Source: Paraspadella gotoi (taxonomy: Eukaryota > Chaetognatha). Taken from it: a DNA stretch of 64,000 nucleotides. Below are positions 1-11,920 of the stretch, piece after piece. Position 1 is the first letter of the stretch. Each line of letters begins with the position of its first letter. Location of the stretch: NCBI GenBank assembly GCA_051294375.1, contig CM119265.1, positions 26,289,472 through 26,353,471 of the forward strand, in the 5' to 3' direction. The notes below the pieces were generated by a model. The model had not been told where the DNA came from. It saw nothing but the letters and a program-made list of their open reading frames with translations, and did no database searches. Both the position numbers and the translations under genes were made by a program.

Positions 1-540
1 CCCAGTCGAGATTAGTATTGCCTTCACGTAGTTGAGCGATTTTGCTCCCGATCGGCTTTCACCTAAGTTTCGCCTCATCGGCTAAACTTCTTAAAATTCG
101 GTTTTCACTCCTTTTTTTCATCCAATCGATTAACCGATGCGGAAATAATGGAATTTTCCAAATTTTTATCTCAAGAACGATTCTATATAATGTTTAACTA
201 CAATAGGTTAAAAAGTTAATACTTAAATGCAAGTTTTTTTACCTTTTTTTGTTGTTTTTTTTTTTAATTAATACAATTTTTCTATTTTTTTTTTAAATAA
301 GGGTATATCCTTTTTTTTTCGTTAGAAATTAATTTGGAGCAAACCTAATTTTCTTTGATTTTCACTATCAATTAATTAATAATAAACGACAGCAATGAGG
401 TGTTTTATAAGTTTGTTTTTTTAATAAAAAAGAAAAAATTAAACAATTCAGTGAGAATTTTAAATATGTTTTTTTTATAAATTCCTTTTATACTTAATGC
501 TCACGATCCTTTAACAAAAATTTGAAAAACTATATTTTTT
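1..540. other. AT-rich non-coding DNA, no gene seen
   Basis: AT-rich sequence with many short A and T homopolymers and no convincing open frame or splice structure. Nothing further can be supported here. Confidence 0.6.
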
Positions 541-601
541 CTTTCCCTCCACAGTGCGCCATCGCATTTGATTTCCCTTTAAAAAAAAGACGAACTCCAC
601 A

Positions 602-832
602 GTGACTGACGATTTATCCCGAGGGCAAAGATCTGATTTCTCCAACAACCATTCGCCCGATTACCCTAACGACGACAACAACAACGACAACAACAACAAT
701 CGTACGCACGATCTTCGCCCTTCGCCGATTTTCTTTTCGCCCTCTGACGGAGAAATAAAAAAACAAAACAAAATGGCGACGAAGAAATAAAAAAAAGAGA
801 AGCGAATATTCGAGTCGCGATAATAAAAATAA
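602..832 (+). CDS. candidate 3'-terminal exon, Asn/Asp-rich, unknown gene
   Basis: Unrecognised. An open frame runs to a TAA at 788-790. It follows an acceptor-like ctccacag ending near 601, and a second ctttccctccacag lies about 45 bases upstream. The peptide is polar and low-complexity, with an Asn/Asp-rich middle made by AAC and GAC triplets, then a Pro/Ser-rich stretch and a Lys-rich end. AATAAA-type signals lie at about 825-832, about 35-40 bases after the stop, so this could be a last coding exon plus short 3'UTR. The open frame may equally come from triplet repeats that avoid stops. No domain is visible and no upstream exon can be connected. Confidence 0.22.
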
Positions 833-906
833 AGCGACGGAGTGACGTCGTTAAGTAGATTTTATTACTGTGGAGGAAGGGGGGAGGAAAACGTGGAGGG
901 GTGAGG

Positions 907-940
907 TCTAGGTGGTTAGGTGGTTAGGTGGTTAGGAGGA
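907..940 (+). repeat. short tandem repeat of ggtggttag type
   Basis: Three to four copies of a 9-base unit related to gtggttagg. Nearby at about 1002-1023 is a GGGTAA-like run. Both resemble degenerate telomere-type G-rich repeats. Confidence 0.7.
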
Positions 941-1097
941 AGTTGGGGGAAAAGTAGACAGGGTGGACGGTAGTTTGAAGTTTGTTCGTTGAGAGAGTTT
1001 GGTAGGGTAAGGGTAAGGGTAAGTGCAAAGAAAAGAGAAAGAAGCGCGCATTACGTTGAAGGGTTGTGTATGAGGAAGGAAACAGTTTGAGGAAAAG

Positions 1098-1099
1098 AA

Positions 1100-1173
<74 letters not shown>
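1098..1173. repeat. (GA)n microsatellite
   Basis: Nearly pure GA dinucleotide tract with one GGGA interruption. The Ser-Leu or Arg-Glu frames across it are repeat artefacts. Confidence 0.97.
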
Positions 1174-1176
<3 letters not shown>

Positions 1177-1294
1177 ATCTAACGAATAGCCAATGTTCCG
1201 CCAATTTAAGTGTCCAGGCAAATTTTTAGCGCAAAAGGAATTTGAAAAATCGAATCAGAAAACGAAAGAAAAGTTTTAGGAAATGTTGTCGATC

Positions 1295-1370
1295 GGAGAT
1301 TGTGATAGCAAATTGGAGATTATGATAGCAAATTGGGGATTATGATAGCAGATTGGCAATTGTGATATAA
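1295..1370 (+). repeat. 20-bp tandem repeat, 3.8 copies
   Basis: Four successive units of the form ggagattatgatagcaaatt, each differing by one or two substitutions (unit starts 1295, 1315, 1335 and 1355). No hairpin or coding frame is associated. Confidence 0.9.
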
Positions 1371-1520
1371 GGTTTGAAATTCGTTAAATTCATTTTGAGG
1401 TCGTTGATGATTTCAGAAGTTTGACGTTTTTTAGATTCTTAGAAGTGACAGATTTCGAGTTTTAAAAAAATGTTCTTCTTCAATTCAATTTTGAAATAAA
1501 AAAAAATCAAACTTTTGACA

Positions 1521-1560
1521 ACGTCGTCGTCGTCATCGTCGTCGTCGTCGTCATCGTCGG
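1521..1560. repeat. (CGT)n/(CAT)n microsatellite
   Basis: Imperfect trinucleotide tract of cgt with occasional cat units. Confidence 0.95.
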
Positions 1561-2072
1561 TCTCGTCTTCTCTGTGACCGTGAACGCGAGAAGTAAAAGC
1601 AAAAACAAATCACAACATTTTTTCATATTAAAAGACAAAAAATATTTAAAGATGAGATTTATGAAGAAAGCACTTTATTGGTTTAGCGATTGGGGAAATT
1701 AATGATTATTTTAAGTCACAGACCTTGGGCGCGTATTTTTAATATTAACCAACCGCTATATTGATCAAAAGAAAAATGAGCCTCGTTTCTAAATATATTC
1801 CTTTTTTTTCTGTCACAAACCGTTTAAGAACTTGAAGTTAGTCCCATTAGACCTGGACGTCCCTGTATTTATTGATAATAGAAAAAAGTTATTGCAACAT
1901 AAACGAAAAAAGGGGGAAAAAAAAGAACATCGCCTCTTTTTTTATTTTTTCTTTCTTTTTTCTTTTTTCTTTTATCTTTCTTTTTTAACGACCTCCATAT
2001 TTGGGTGGAAGAGATTATTGGGTCCGTTGGTCCGTTTTTGTCGTGGGTCGAATCGAGGTTCCGGCGGGGTCA

Positions 2073-2140
2073 ACCGTCCGTTTGGTCCGTCGGTCCGTTC
2101 TGGTCCGTTCTGGTCCGTTCTGGTCCGTTCGGGTCCGTCC
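2073..2140. repeat. decamer tandem repeat (tggtccgttc)n
   Basis: Four exact copies of tggtccgttc at about 2091-2130, flanked by degenerate ggtccgt units from about 2018. Long frames run across it on both strands because a 10-bp unit cycles through all frames without a stop. No coding evidence. Confidence 0.92.
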
Positions 2141-2600
2141 GAATTCGACCGCAAAAGTGTCGATGCGATTGAACTCAGTGTGGAGGTCAAATCTCCGAGG
2201 ACGTTAATCACTTTGGGGGGGGAGAAGGGGAGTTAAGGAGATGAGGGATAGAGAAGACGTGAGAAGATAGAGACAAAAACAAGAAACAGATTGAGAGAGA
2301 GACAGTGCCAGAAAAATAGAGAAGAGAAAAAAAAAAGACGAACTAATGGCTAATGACTAGTGCCATATCTAATGGCTAATTACTAACGCCATTAGTAATG
2401 GTAATTAGGTGGAAAACAATTGGTCAACTTTTGTTTTAAGAAAAATATGAATATGAATTACTTTTGAAATCATAGTGAGGAAGAGAAAAGAAGGGAATGA
2501 GTTAAATACGGAAAAATAAAATGTATAAAAGTAATTTAGAAATCAATACATTTTTATGTTCTCTCTTATTCTGATATAACTTTTGATGCAAAGTTTTTTC

Positions 2601-2647
2601 TTCCTCCTCCTCCTCCTCCTCCTCCTCCTCCTCCTCCTCCTCTTCCT
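2601..2647. repeat. (TCC)n microsatellite
   Basis: Pure TCC/GGA trinucleotide tract. The poly-Glu frame on the minus strand is a repeat artefact. Confidence 0.97.
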
Positions 2648-3067
2648 CTCTGCTTGACCGCCCAACTGGTCGTAGAATTATCATTCCAATTGCGGCCAAT
2701 TACATCCCTTCCTCTCTCTTTTTTCCTATTACATCCCTTTTCCTTTTTGATTTTCTATTACATCCGCTTATTCCTTCCGTTGTCAGTCCCCGATTTTTTT
2801 AGCTTTTGATTTCATTTGTCGCATTTTTCTTTGGTCATTTTTTTTATTTTCTCTCCTTAGATCTTATTTTATAAAGATATATTTTATTCGTTTATATTCT
2901 TTATATTTTTCTTACTTACATTTACTTCGTTACTTCCCTATTTTTTTAATTTGTTTTCCTTCTATTTATAGAAATTGAGCGATTTTGACCTCATCTCTGC
3001 GTTTAATATGTACCACATCCAATCTTCCCTACCCCCCTGCCACTTCACAAACCCCCACCCCGCAGCG

Positions 3068-3227
3068 CCAAAGGTCACGCGACGGCGGGGACTTCCCTCT
3101 GGAACAACATGATGCAGCCTCTCGGGGAGAAGCAGACTTCCTGGGCAGTGGGGGAACCTCCCCTTTGTCCCGATCCGGACAACCCTTTCATCAAGACCAG
3201 CGTCAACAGCAGAACGGTTATTATAAG
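3068..3227 (+). CDS. candidate internal coding exon, unknown protein
   Basis: Unrecognised. A GC-rich island in AT-rich surroundings follows an acceptor-like tract ending ccaccccgcag at about 3066. The frame read GCC AAA GGT CAC has a strong G/C bias at third positions for about 50 codons. It includes the segments NNMMQPLGEKQTSWAVGEPP and DPDNPFIKTSVNSRTVII, which look like ordinary globular protein. A second frame is also open but Arg/Gln-rich and less protein-like. A donor may lie at the gtt near 3216-3218, but it is weak. The exon runs into a (GA)n tract from about 3228. The island composition and codon bias are visible. That it is an exon is inference. Confidence 0.33.
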
Positions 3228-3260
3228 GAGCGGGAGAGGGAGAGAGAAGTGGGGAGGGAA

Positions 3261-3314
<54 letters not shown>
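3228..3314. repeat. GA-rich tract with (GA)n core
   Basis: Purine-only stretch ending in about 50 bp of pure GA. Confidence 0.95.
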
Positions 3315-3317
<3 letters not shown>

Positions 3318-3892
3318 GTGTGTGCATTTATGTGAAAGATAGGGATAAAGAAAAACGAAAGATAGAGACAAAAAACAGAGAAAAATAAATAAGGGAGAAT
3401 GAAAAAAGAAAGAATGGGCGTTGTTTAGTCGTAAAGACGAGAAAAAAAGTTTCTAAAAAACGGGACTTCTATCTCAGTTTATGAAAACAGAGAAAAAACG
3501 ATATTTGGGCAAAAAAAGAAGAAAAAAAAAAGGAAACCACGATTTTCTTTTTTTTTCGTCGCCTCCAGAAAATCAGATGAAAATTTTTTTTTTTCAGTCG
3601 TCACGTCACTTTGAATTAATGTTATGCCTTGTCTTGTTTTAGAATGTCTTTTTTTATTCTATACTCTGTATATTGCGTTCTAAAGCTTTAGTACAGAGTC
3701 ACTTAAGTTAGAAATTAGTTGTTCATGAGTCATGTCTAGGCATGTTTCGTCGTGTCTTGTCATGTAACCTCACTTACCCTGTCAGCCTCTAACGACGGAA
3801 GAGACTCAAGTTTGGGTGAGGAGTGGAGTGCAAAGCGGAAGTCCGAGAGAAGTCGTGGAAGAACTTGGGAAGGCCGTTTTTGAAGGTGAGGA

Positions 3893-4232
3893 AAGAAAAG
3901 AAAAGAAAAGAAAAGAAAAGAAAAGAAAAGAAAAGAAAAGAAAAGAAAAGAAAAGAAAAGAAAAAAAAGAAAAGAAAAAGAAAAGAAAAGAAAAAGAAAG
4001 GAGAGGAAAGGAGAGGAAAGGAAAGGAAAGGATAAGAAAAAAGGACAAAAGAAAAGAAAAGAAAAGAAAAGAAAAGAAGAAAAAAAGAAAAAGAAAAGAA
4101 CAGAACAGAACAGAAACAGAACAAGAACAGAACAGAACCAGAACAGAAAAGAAAAGAAAAGAAAAGGAGAGGAAAGGAGAGGAAAGGAAAGGAAAGGAAA
4201 AGAAAAAAGGAGAAAAGAAAGAAAAGAAATTT
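3893..4232 (+). repeat. (AAAAG)n satellite-like tract with variants
   Basis: About 340 bp of purine pentamers, mainly aaaag with aggaa, aacag and aagga variants. Lys/Arg/Glu frames here are repeat artefacts. Confidence 0.95.
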
Positions 4233-4253
4233 TTAATAGTAAAAGGAAATAAA

Positions 4254-4397
4254 AAGGAAAAGCTAGAAAAAATGAGATAAAAAGATAGAAAAAGGATAGA
4301 AAAAAGCTAGAAAAAATAAGATAAAAAGATAGAAAAAAGATAGAAAAAAGCTAGAAAAAATGAGATAAAAAGATAGAAAAAGGATAGAAAAAAAGCT
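4254..4397 (+). repeat. about 50-bp tandem repeat, three copies
   Basis: Three consecutive units built from gatagaaaaaggatagaa, then agctagaaaaaatgagat, then aaaaa. They differ by single bases. Confidence 0.9.
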
Positions 4398-4524
4398 GTC
4401 AATGTCAGGCGACGAGGAACAGACGATGGTTTCCCTTCAATTTTAATCTCAAACATAAAACATTAAAGAGGATTTTTTGTCTTTGGAGTGAATCCTTATT
4501 CCTTCTGCCAAGGAGGTTTTAAGT

Positions 4525-4526
<2 letters not shown>

Positions 4527-4563
<37 letters not shown>

Positions 4564-4641
4564 GAGAAAGAAAGATCTAGGAGGATGACTCAAGAGAGAG
4601 AGAGAGAGACAGGAGAGAGAGAGAATGAGAGAGGAACGAGA

Positions 4642-4684
<43 letters not shown>
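4527..4684. repeat. (GA)n microsatellites in two blocks
   Basis: GA blocks at 4527-4561 and 4592-4684 separated by a short unique stretch. A CT-rich block follows at 4848-4906. Confidence 0.93.
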
Positions 4685-4685
<1 letters not shown>

Positions 4686-5064
4686 GAGACAGAGAAGATA
4701 ATGACCCCTTGAAATTCGACGAGAGTTTAGGTCTCCTCTTCTATCTTCTCAGTTTTCGTCTGTCAATATTTTTTGAACCGAAAATTAACTGATCCTAGGT
4801 TGACCGAGTCTCTTAAAGGAATCATGAATCGGTTGACAAAAATCTACTTCTCTCTCCTCTCTCTCCCTCTCTCCTCTCCTTTCTCTCTCTTCTCTCTCTC
4901 TCTTGCATCTATCATTCTTCTAATTATTGTGCCACAAAATTTAAATGTTTAAACATAAACTTTCATTGGAGCTTGAAATCCGTTTTATGAAAAAGATAAG
5001 AAGGAAATTTTTTGCGGGGAGATGCCAATAAAACAAATTAGGGAAGCTTGCTAAATTCTTTAAG

Positions 5065-5700
5065 AAAAAAAGAAAGACAAGCGAGAGACGAAGAGAGAGG
5101 CAGGGAGGGAGAGAGGGAAGGAGGAGGAGAGAGGAGAGCAGAGAGACGAGGAGAGGAGAGAGAGAGAGAGAGGAGGGAGAGAAGCAAGAGAAGCCACGGG
5201 CGGAGAGGAACGGGGGAAGAGCGAGGATGAAAGAGAGACGAAGAGGGAGGAGAGAGAGGGAGGTAGACAGTTTTTCATGAATTATATTCCGGTGAATGAA
5301 TCTGATGAGGTGAAGAAAGGCGGAAAAAGAAAGGTATGGAAAAAGAAAGGCTTTCAATAAAAAAAGTGTAAGAAGAAAGTCAGGAAAATATTAAATAGGG
5401 AGAAGAGATAAGAGTTAAAAAGTAGGAAGAAGAAAGAAAGAAAGAGAGGAAAGAAAGAAAGAAGAAAAAGAAAGAAAAGAAGAAAGAAAGAAAGAAAGAA
5501 AAGAAGGAGAAAGGAAGAACAAGAAAGAAATTAGTGGAAAATTGAAAGGAAAAGAAAATAAAGGAATTTAAAAACAAAAGGAGAAAAATAATTTTCTCGG
5601 GAGTGAGAAGAGAGAAAAAAAGAGAGAGAGCAGAGAGAGAGGATAGAGAGAGAAGAGAGAGAGAGTAGAGAGAGAGAGAAGGTAGAAGAGAGAGAGAGGA

Positions 5701-5745
<45 letters not shown>
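5065..5745. repeat. purine-rich GA/GAAA low-complexity region
   Basis: GA-rich at 5070-5270, GAAA-rich at 5420-5530 and GA-rich at 5610-5745, ending in a pure GA run of about 40 bp. No gene seen between them. Confidence 0.9.
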
Positions 5746-6075
5746 AAGAGACGAGCGAATAGTGAATACGAAAATAAAGGGAAGAAATCGTTCGCGCTGT
5801 CTCACTCAACTATCGCTCACTCACTCAGATTCACGGATTCCGTGGACCCCACAATATTCTTTCACGCATCATTCAATATGAAGGAATCGTGTTTTCTCCT
5901 CCCTCCTTCTACTTTCCCCCTCTACTTCCTCTCACCCCTTCCTCCCCCAACCTCTTTGATTCTTTCTCTTGGTCTCATCTAAAAATTCTTGGAGGACGCT
6001 TGGAAGAGAAAATGGCGTCGATGGGGCTGCAGACACGCGGCCTTCTTGCTGCCATCTTGTTTAGCAATCACTTTT

Positions 6076-6155
6076 CTCTCTCTCTCTCTGTCTCTCTCTC
6101 CTCTCTCTCTTCTCTCTCTCTCTCTCTCTCATCTCTCTCTACTTTCTTTCTTTTT

Positions 6156-6196
<41 letters not shown>

Positions 6197-6245
6197 TTTC
6201 TTTCTTTCCTTCTTTCTCTCTTCTCTCTCTCTCTCTCTCTCTCTC
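6076..6245. repeat. (CT)n and (CTTT)n abutting an assembly gap
   Basis: CT dinucleotide tract, then about 70 bp of CTTT, then CT again, broken by the N run. Upstream (5990-6066) is a small GC-rich island containing an ATG that I could not assign. Confidence 0.95.
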
Positions 6246-6270
6246 NNNNNNNNNNNNNNNNNNNNNNNNN
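6246..6270. other. assembly gap (25 N)
   Basis: Fixed 25-base N run, so the true gap size is unknown. Confidence 1.
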
Positions 6271-6750
6271 ATCTTTAGTCTATTCGTCTTAATCTTTTTC
6301 TCTTTTTTATTTTTTGTATTTCCTTTCTCTTTTTAGTTGCGCCGCGATTATTCAATCTTTGGACTGTCTGTCCTTCTGTCTGTCTGCAGATATGTCCTTT
6401 TTAATTACTACATTGATTAGGTTTATATTTGGTAGAAGGGTAAGAAAGCACAAAACTTTTAATATGCATACAACATATCATACTTGTGCAGTTACGTAAT
6501 CTCGAAAACATGACCAGAAATTCAATGCGGTATAATTCTTGAAATACTGATTCATTTAAATTAATTAGAAGCAGACGGATAAGGCATCAGTAAATGCTTT
6601 TTGTATGAGTGTAAAGAACTACAGTCACTTGATTAGAAAGTAAATGCGGCATATTTGAATACGGTTTAGTTGTATTTTTTAATACTACTGAGTAAGTAAT
6701 AGACGGCAAAATGATTCTTGTACGTATGTTAAATACTAATGTAATACAAT

Positions 6751-6796
6751 GATCTTCATCATCATCATCATCATCATCATCATTATCATCATCATT

Positions 6797-6861
<65 letters not shown>
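6751..6861. repeat. (ATC)n microsatellite
   Basis: About 110 bp of ATC with three ATT interruptions. It gives poly-Ile and poly-Asp frames that are not genes. A pyrimidine-rich CTC/TCC run follows to about 6945. Confidence 0.97.
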
Positions 6862-7007
6862 TTCGGCGCAACTGATAAAGTTGTTGTTTCTTCCTTTTTA
6901 TCTCCTCCTCCTTCTCCTCCTCCTCTTCCTCCTCCTCTTTCTCCTCTATCGACGTCCAAACTTCTGAATTGTATTAGATTTCACAATCAACTTGTTTGCT
7001 TTTTTCT

Positions 7008-7038
<31 letters not shown>

Positions 7039-7167
7039 TCTTTTTGTCAATGCAATTTTCCACTTTGTTTGTTTAGCGCGCGATGCCTTAATTTCAGGTT
7101 TGGACGCAGGAGGGAGGAGCGAGAGAACGAACAATGAGTGGGTAAAGAAGAGAGAGTAGGTCTGAGG

Positions 7168-7169
7168 GG

Positions 7170-7221
<52 letters not shown>

Positions 7222-7222
7222 C
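7168..7222. repeat. (GA)n microsatellite
   Basis: Pure GA run preceded by GA-rich sequence. A small GTC/CGT trinucleotide cluster lies at about 7330-7375. Confidence 0.95.
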
Positions 7223-7742
7223 AGTCTCCTTCCCCTTTTTCTCTCTTCCCTCTTCCTCCCTCCTTCCCCTCCACTTAAAAAACAAAAGAACACAGAGAGG
7301 CGGCGATTTTCTGGTCAAAACAAAACGTCGCTGGGACGACGACGCTGATGGTCGTCGTCGTCGTTCTGATCGTCGCTGTCCATGATTCTGAATCGAATTG
7401 GTGGACTTGACTTGTTTAATTCTGTTTATTTTATCGCCATTTAAATTTAAATTATGAGTTTTATTAAATTGATTTCATTGTTATAAATCAACAATGAGTT
7501 CGACATCTGTTACAATTTTAAATAGTACATACGCAATTTAATTTCCGGTTCTTTGTGTAAGAAGAAAAAAAAATCAGAAATGCAAACCTGAATCACTGAT
7601 TCAAAACAAACACAACAAAAAAAAATAAGCAGACAAATGTTTTCCCTGACAAGAAGTAAACAATAATAAAAAAAGTAAACAAAGATGAAAAACGCAAATG
7701 GACGAAAGACAAATGAACAAATGAAAAACGAAGGGAAAAAGA

Positions 7743-7870
<128 letters not shown>

Positions 7871-8561
7871 GTCAACTCCAGGAAAAAAACGAATTTAAAC
7901 ATTTATTTTTTTTTTCGTCGGTCATTTTTCTTTTGCTTCGTAAAAATGAGAAGAACTTAAAAAATTGATAGAAGAGATAGAGAGAGAGATAGAAGAGATA
8001 GAGATAGAGATAGAAGAGATAGAGATAGAGTTAGAAGAGTATTAATTAAACAATTGAAACTCTCATTGAAATATTATTCCACTTCATTGACAGGAAAGCC
8101 AGGTACTCTGAAAGTGAATAAACGAGACTGTGAGAGAGTCTTGATTGAAAGCTTGCAGGGAACTGCTATGTCATTAGCTTGTAAGAGTGATGGAGATAAG
8201 ATAGCTTATTTATTAAATAAATGGATAATAATATATTTGTTGTACCAATTATATAGAAAAGTCGAAAAATTTATGAGGTGAGCCGAACAAAAAGAAAAAA
8301 AGGGGAAAACTAAAGAGAAAGAATAAAGAAAAATAACAAATAAAAGAAAATATATGAAAGATAAGTAAATAAACAGAGCAAATAAATAAAAGAAGTTAGA
8401 ATTCCAAAATATGATTTATGAAACTCCGACCTAAGAAAAGTTCCATCGGAAAATCTTTGACCGAATCGCATATAATTCTTCTTTTTCTCTTCGGAAGAAA
8501 AAATCGTTCTTTGAAAAATAATATTTGCTTCTTGAAATATAAATATTTGGCTGACCTCTCT

Positions 8562-8583
8562 CAGCGGCGGCGGCGGCGGCGGC
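8562..8583. repeat. (CGG)n microsatellite
   Basis: Seven CGG units in an AT-rich context. The AT-rich dyad tatatactatatagtatata follows at about 8670-8690. Confidence 0.92.
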
Positions 8584-9029
8584 TGTGGAATCGGGAAAAA
8601 ATGTTTTTTTCCTTTCCTTTTTTCTTTTTTCCCTTTTTTTTTTTGAAGCGGCTGTTGAAGTAACCCGGATGTTTATATATATACTATATAGTATATATTA
8701 TATAAGCAGCAGGACCCGGTGTTATAACAATTGGAAGAGAAAAACAAATTAGTAAATAATATTAGGGTCGAAAAGGACACAGAGTATCTTCTTTTCTAAA
8801 TATATATCATCGTAAAGCTTATAAATCATGTTTACAATTTGTTGTTGTGCAATTAGAACCACGGTAAAAATGTAAATGACGGGGAAAAAATTTGTAGAAT
8901 ATATTCATTATAATCTTAGATGAAGATATCAATCTCAATGCTGAGAGTATACTAGCCAACGGTTGGATAGTAATATTTCTCTCGCAAATATATAATTTTG
9001 TTCACCATATCAGTTTGATATTTTTGCAG

Positions 9030-9130
9030 GTGCAAACACCGTTGAAGAACCTAAAAAGCTCGGCAGACCGGAAGCGGAATTGCACCACTTATCAATTGCC
9101 TCTGCGATAATCTGGACCGTTAGGAACGGG
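9030..9130 (+). CDS. weak candidate exon fragment, unknown
   Basis: After a plausible acceptor (atatttttgcag ending at 9029), one frame stays open for about 33 codons to a TAA at 9131-9133. It contains VEEPKKLGRPEAELHHLSIA, which includes a Lys-Lys-Leu-Gly-Arg-Pro patch. A possible donor, ggtaaag, overlaps its end at about 9129. The segment is GC-richer than its surroundings. There is no homology I recognise and no connecting exon, so it may be chance. Confidence 0.15.
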
Positions 9131-9800
9131 TAAAGTCACGAAATTGAGTATATAGGTGCGAACCTACGACAGAGGGGGTAAAAATAAATTTGCTCCAGAA
9201 TAACCTAGAGTGTCAATTATCATATTAAACTCAAATTGTCTCCACAACAGTAACCGGCGGGCCGCCTCTCTCTTCCTCCTCCGTGCCGCCTGCGTCATCT
9301 CATGCCTCGGTCGCCCCGCCCCTTCCCGCTCCGGTCCTGTATTTCGAGGTTTTTTTGTTTACAATACTTAATCATCACCATCTGACATCCCTTATCTCCT
9401 CTCACATATATTATCTCTCGGCTTCTCTTCGACCCTCGTGGCTCCCTGACATTGGTCACCGTTTCACCTACCTCTTAAATTCGTTCTTGTTTTTTTTCAT
9501 CAGACTCATCGCCATCGCATCGTTTCTTACCTCATCTCGAGTCCTCCATCTGGCGTCTGCGCGTTTGCCGCTGAGCGACATCTCTTTGAGTACACTTGCG
9601 CAGGCTGCGGAGGTCGCACGTCTCATCTAATCTGTTGAGTTGCCCGAGATATGCCGGCGCCGACGAGAGAGCCCACAGTGAAAATTTGCGGAGAAATATA
9701 AATACATATAAACCACTCACGGGGGGGCGTGGGGGGGTGCGGGATGGGTTGTAGGAGTGGTTTTTAGGGATTGAAGATTGAAGGGTGGTTTTGGGGGTAG

Positions 9801-9825
9801 NNNNNNNNNNNNNNNNNNNNNNNNN
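9801..9825. other. assembly gap (25 N)
   Basis: Fixed 25-base N run. Confidence 1.
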
Positions 9826-9902
9826 GGGTGGCAACGTCGAGGTAAGGGATGACTAAGGAAAGGCGGAAAGCGGAAGGATGAGACGGGGTAAGTTTTAAAA
9901 AA

Positions 9903-9936
9903 CCGCGGCGGCGGCGGCGGCGGCGGCGGCAGCGGT
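9903..9936. repeat. (CGG)n microsatellite
   Basis: About ten CGG units ending cagcgg. Confidence 0.95.
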
Positions 9937-10137
9937 TGAAAACAAGACAAAATTATTTTGCGGAGAGAAATCTCCACGGGATATTCTCTGTCTCTCTGTC
10001 TCTATCTCTCTCCCACAGACGGAGGAAGGGCAGAAAATTTATGGGAGAGAAAGAGAGAAAGAGAGAGACAGAGAGACAGAGAGAGACGAGAGAAAGAGAC
10101 AAGAGAGAGAGAGACGGAGGACGGACGAGCAGGAGAC

Positions 10138-10500
10138 ACGCGTGACCCGGCGGGCAGAGTGGTACCGAGGACGCCGATCCACGCTGTCCGCTCCCCGTAC
10201 CAGTCATGGCACAATATACCCCGGGGAGGAGAGCCTAACCCAGACACCTAGCGAGATCAGAAGCTTGCTCACAAGCCCCGACGCAGTACTACAGGTCCCG
10301 GGGCGGAACCGCGTACCGGGCTGCCGGGCCTCAGCGGCAGCGAGGCCGCGCGCGGCCGGGGACGCGGCGGCGGGAGCGGCGCGCCGCGCGGGCGCAGCGA
10401 CGCGGGGCGCACACGACGAGCCGGCAGACGAGCGAGGACGACTTGAGACAAACGGCCGGCGGCGGGAGGGCGAAGGGGCGGGAAGTGCGGGTACGCAGGC
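10138..10500. promoter_or_regulatory. CpG-dense GC-rich island
   Basis: A markedly GC- and CpG-rich block, densest at 10300-10470, in an otherwise AT-rich window. All frames on both strands are long here because stops are rare in GC-rich DNA, so none can be taken as coding. It could be a CpG-island promoter or first exon, or a GC-rich repeat. I see no TATA box or recognisable protein. Confidence 0.35.
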
Positions 10501-10598
10501 CAGGATTCCTGCTGTTTCCGTTCTTTTTTTCTTTCTGTCCATTCTTGTGCGACAACACGCACATTCTGCGAACAACAAGAGCGAGAGCAACCTAGGCC

Positions 10599-10895
10599 GT
10601 GGGTGCGGGAGGAGCGCCGTATGAAGAACTCAACCGGGGTTCCATTTATGAGGGGAAACATAAATTTTTCGAACTCGCAGCCTATGTAAAAGATTTGATT
10701 TTTCCACTTTGTATTAAAATTGAAGAATATAAACTTGGCTTCATTAAACAAAATCCCTTTGAGTTCCCACTTGTCTATAGAAATTTAAAAAAAAAATTTT
10801 TTGAATTTCATCTTCAAGTAATTATTATACGCCACAGTAGTGCTTACAAAGAGTTACTTAAAGGCCATTATCCTTACTATACTAATTTGGGATGA
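10599..10895 (+). CDS. AT-rich 98-codon open frame, unknown
   Basis: Unrecognised. The frame begins in the GC-rich island and continues through AT-rich sequence as a Phe/Lys/Tyr/Ile-rich peptide, ending in HYPYYTNLG before TGA. The length is unusual for DNA this AT-rich, but there is no known motif, splice evidence or homologue that I recognise. Chance or a decayed mobile-element fragment are alternatives. Confidence 0.15.
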   Translation: MGAGGAPYEELNRGSIYEGKHKFFELAAYVKDLIFPLCIKIEEYKLGFIKQNPFEFPLVYRNLKKKFFEFHLQVIIIRHSSAYKELLKGHYPYYTNLG

Positions 10896-11099
10896 TAATA
10901 ATCAGTAACCTGATAATCTCAGTGTTGACAGTATTGCAGTAAATCATAATGAAGTGGAAATTCAAACAAAAAATACTTCAAATGCCAAAATGTCAATAAA
11001 AAAATATCAAAGCCATTTTCAGGTGAGAAGCCCACTATCTAAGTTTTTAACTTACTAATGATCGCACCACTTTTGGTAAAACTTTTAGAATCAATTCAT

Positions 11100-11920
11100 A
11101 ATAATTATTGTATTTAAAAAAAATAACGAGGCTAAGAGTGACAGCCCAAACCTATAAAAGCGTAGGTAGGTTTTATTTTAAAACAGCGCTGGACGGCCGA
11201 CGAGAGAGACGACGACGACACGAACGACGACGCACGACTAGCGTCACAAAGAAGCTGCGAGAGCACCAATCATATCAAGGCCTGAAACCGCCGCTTCGGC
11301 CGGTCATGCTTGATTAAACAAGCTGCAGAGCTGAGCACTCATGTAGAGTAATAATAAAAATATATTTGATAAATCAAAACAAACAATATGGGGGACGCTT
11401 GTAACAATATGAAACATGTGCAATTCTAACAAAGATCTTGCTGATTAAAAGCTATATCTGAGAAATTCTTAACTTCGCTATGGTAGCGGGTATACACTAC
11501 TTGTACATTAGACTCTGCTCTACGTGAGGTAAAAAAACCGCGATAAAATAACGGACGCGTCTATAAAGTAAGCAGAAGCGGAACCCAAATTCACGCCAAG
11601 CTTGGGCTTTAGCCCTTCTGGCGAGATAAAAAACAAACTTTGCAAATCTCGGGGTGAATACCGCAAGGCATTGTGTAAACAAGAGGAATGTCGTAATGAG
11701 AGAGGAGGCACGGGGCTCTGATCTTTATTGACCTGCGTGCCTGGGGATTCAGGCGATGTCCTGCGAGCGTACTCTTCTTCCAGAATTGAGCGCAAGTGGG
11801 GGGACACCGGACTGAGAGAGCGACGTGTCTCGGGACAGCCAATGAGAGACGAGAGCGGAGAGTGAGCGAGAACGAGAGAAAGAGAGAGAGTGAGTGAGAG
11901 AGAGACCGACCTCTCTCCCA
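11100..11920. other. unassigned moderately GC-rich stretch
   Basis: Holds a TATA-like tataaaag at about 11154 on the plus strand, CGACGA-rich sequence at 11190-11240, and AATAAA on the minus strand near 11722-11728. The mixture would suit a retroelement long terminal repeat or a gene boundary. I find no terminal repeats, primer site or polymerase motif, so I leave it unassigned. Confidence 0.3.

Noticed and set aside
1972-2236. Coding gene across the decamer repeat
   Set aside because: A 10-bp unit without stops stays open in several frames on both strands. No conserved flank or splice site supports it.
3816-4280. 154-codon Lys/Arg/Glu-rich protein
   Set aside because: Product of an AAAAG pentamer array, with open but meaningless frames on both strands.
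6587-6967. Poly-Asp and poly-Ile proteins
   Set aside because: Both strands of an (ATC)n microsatellite.
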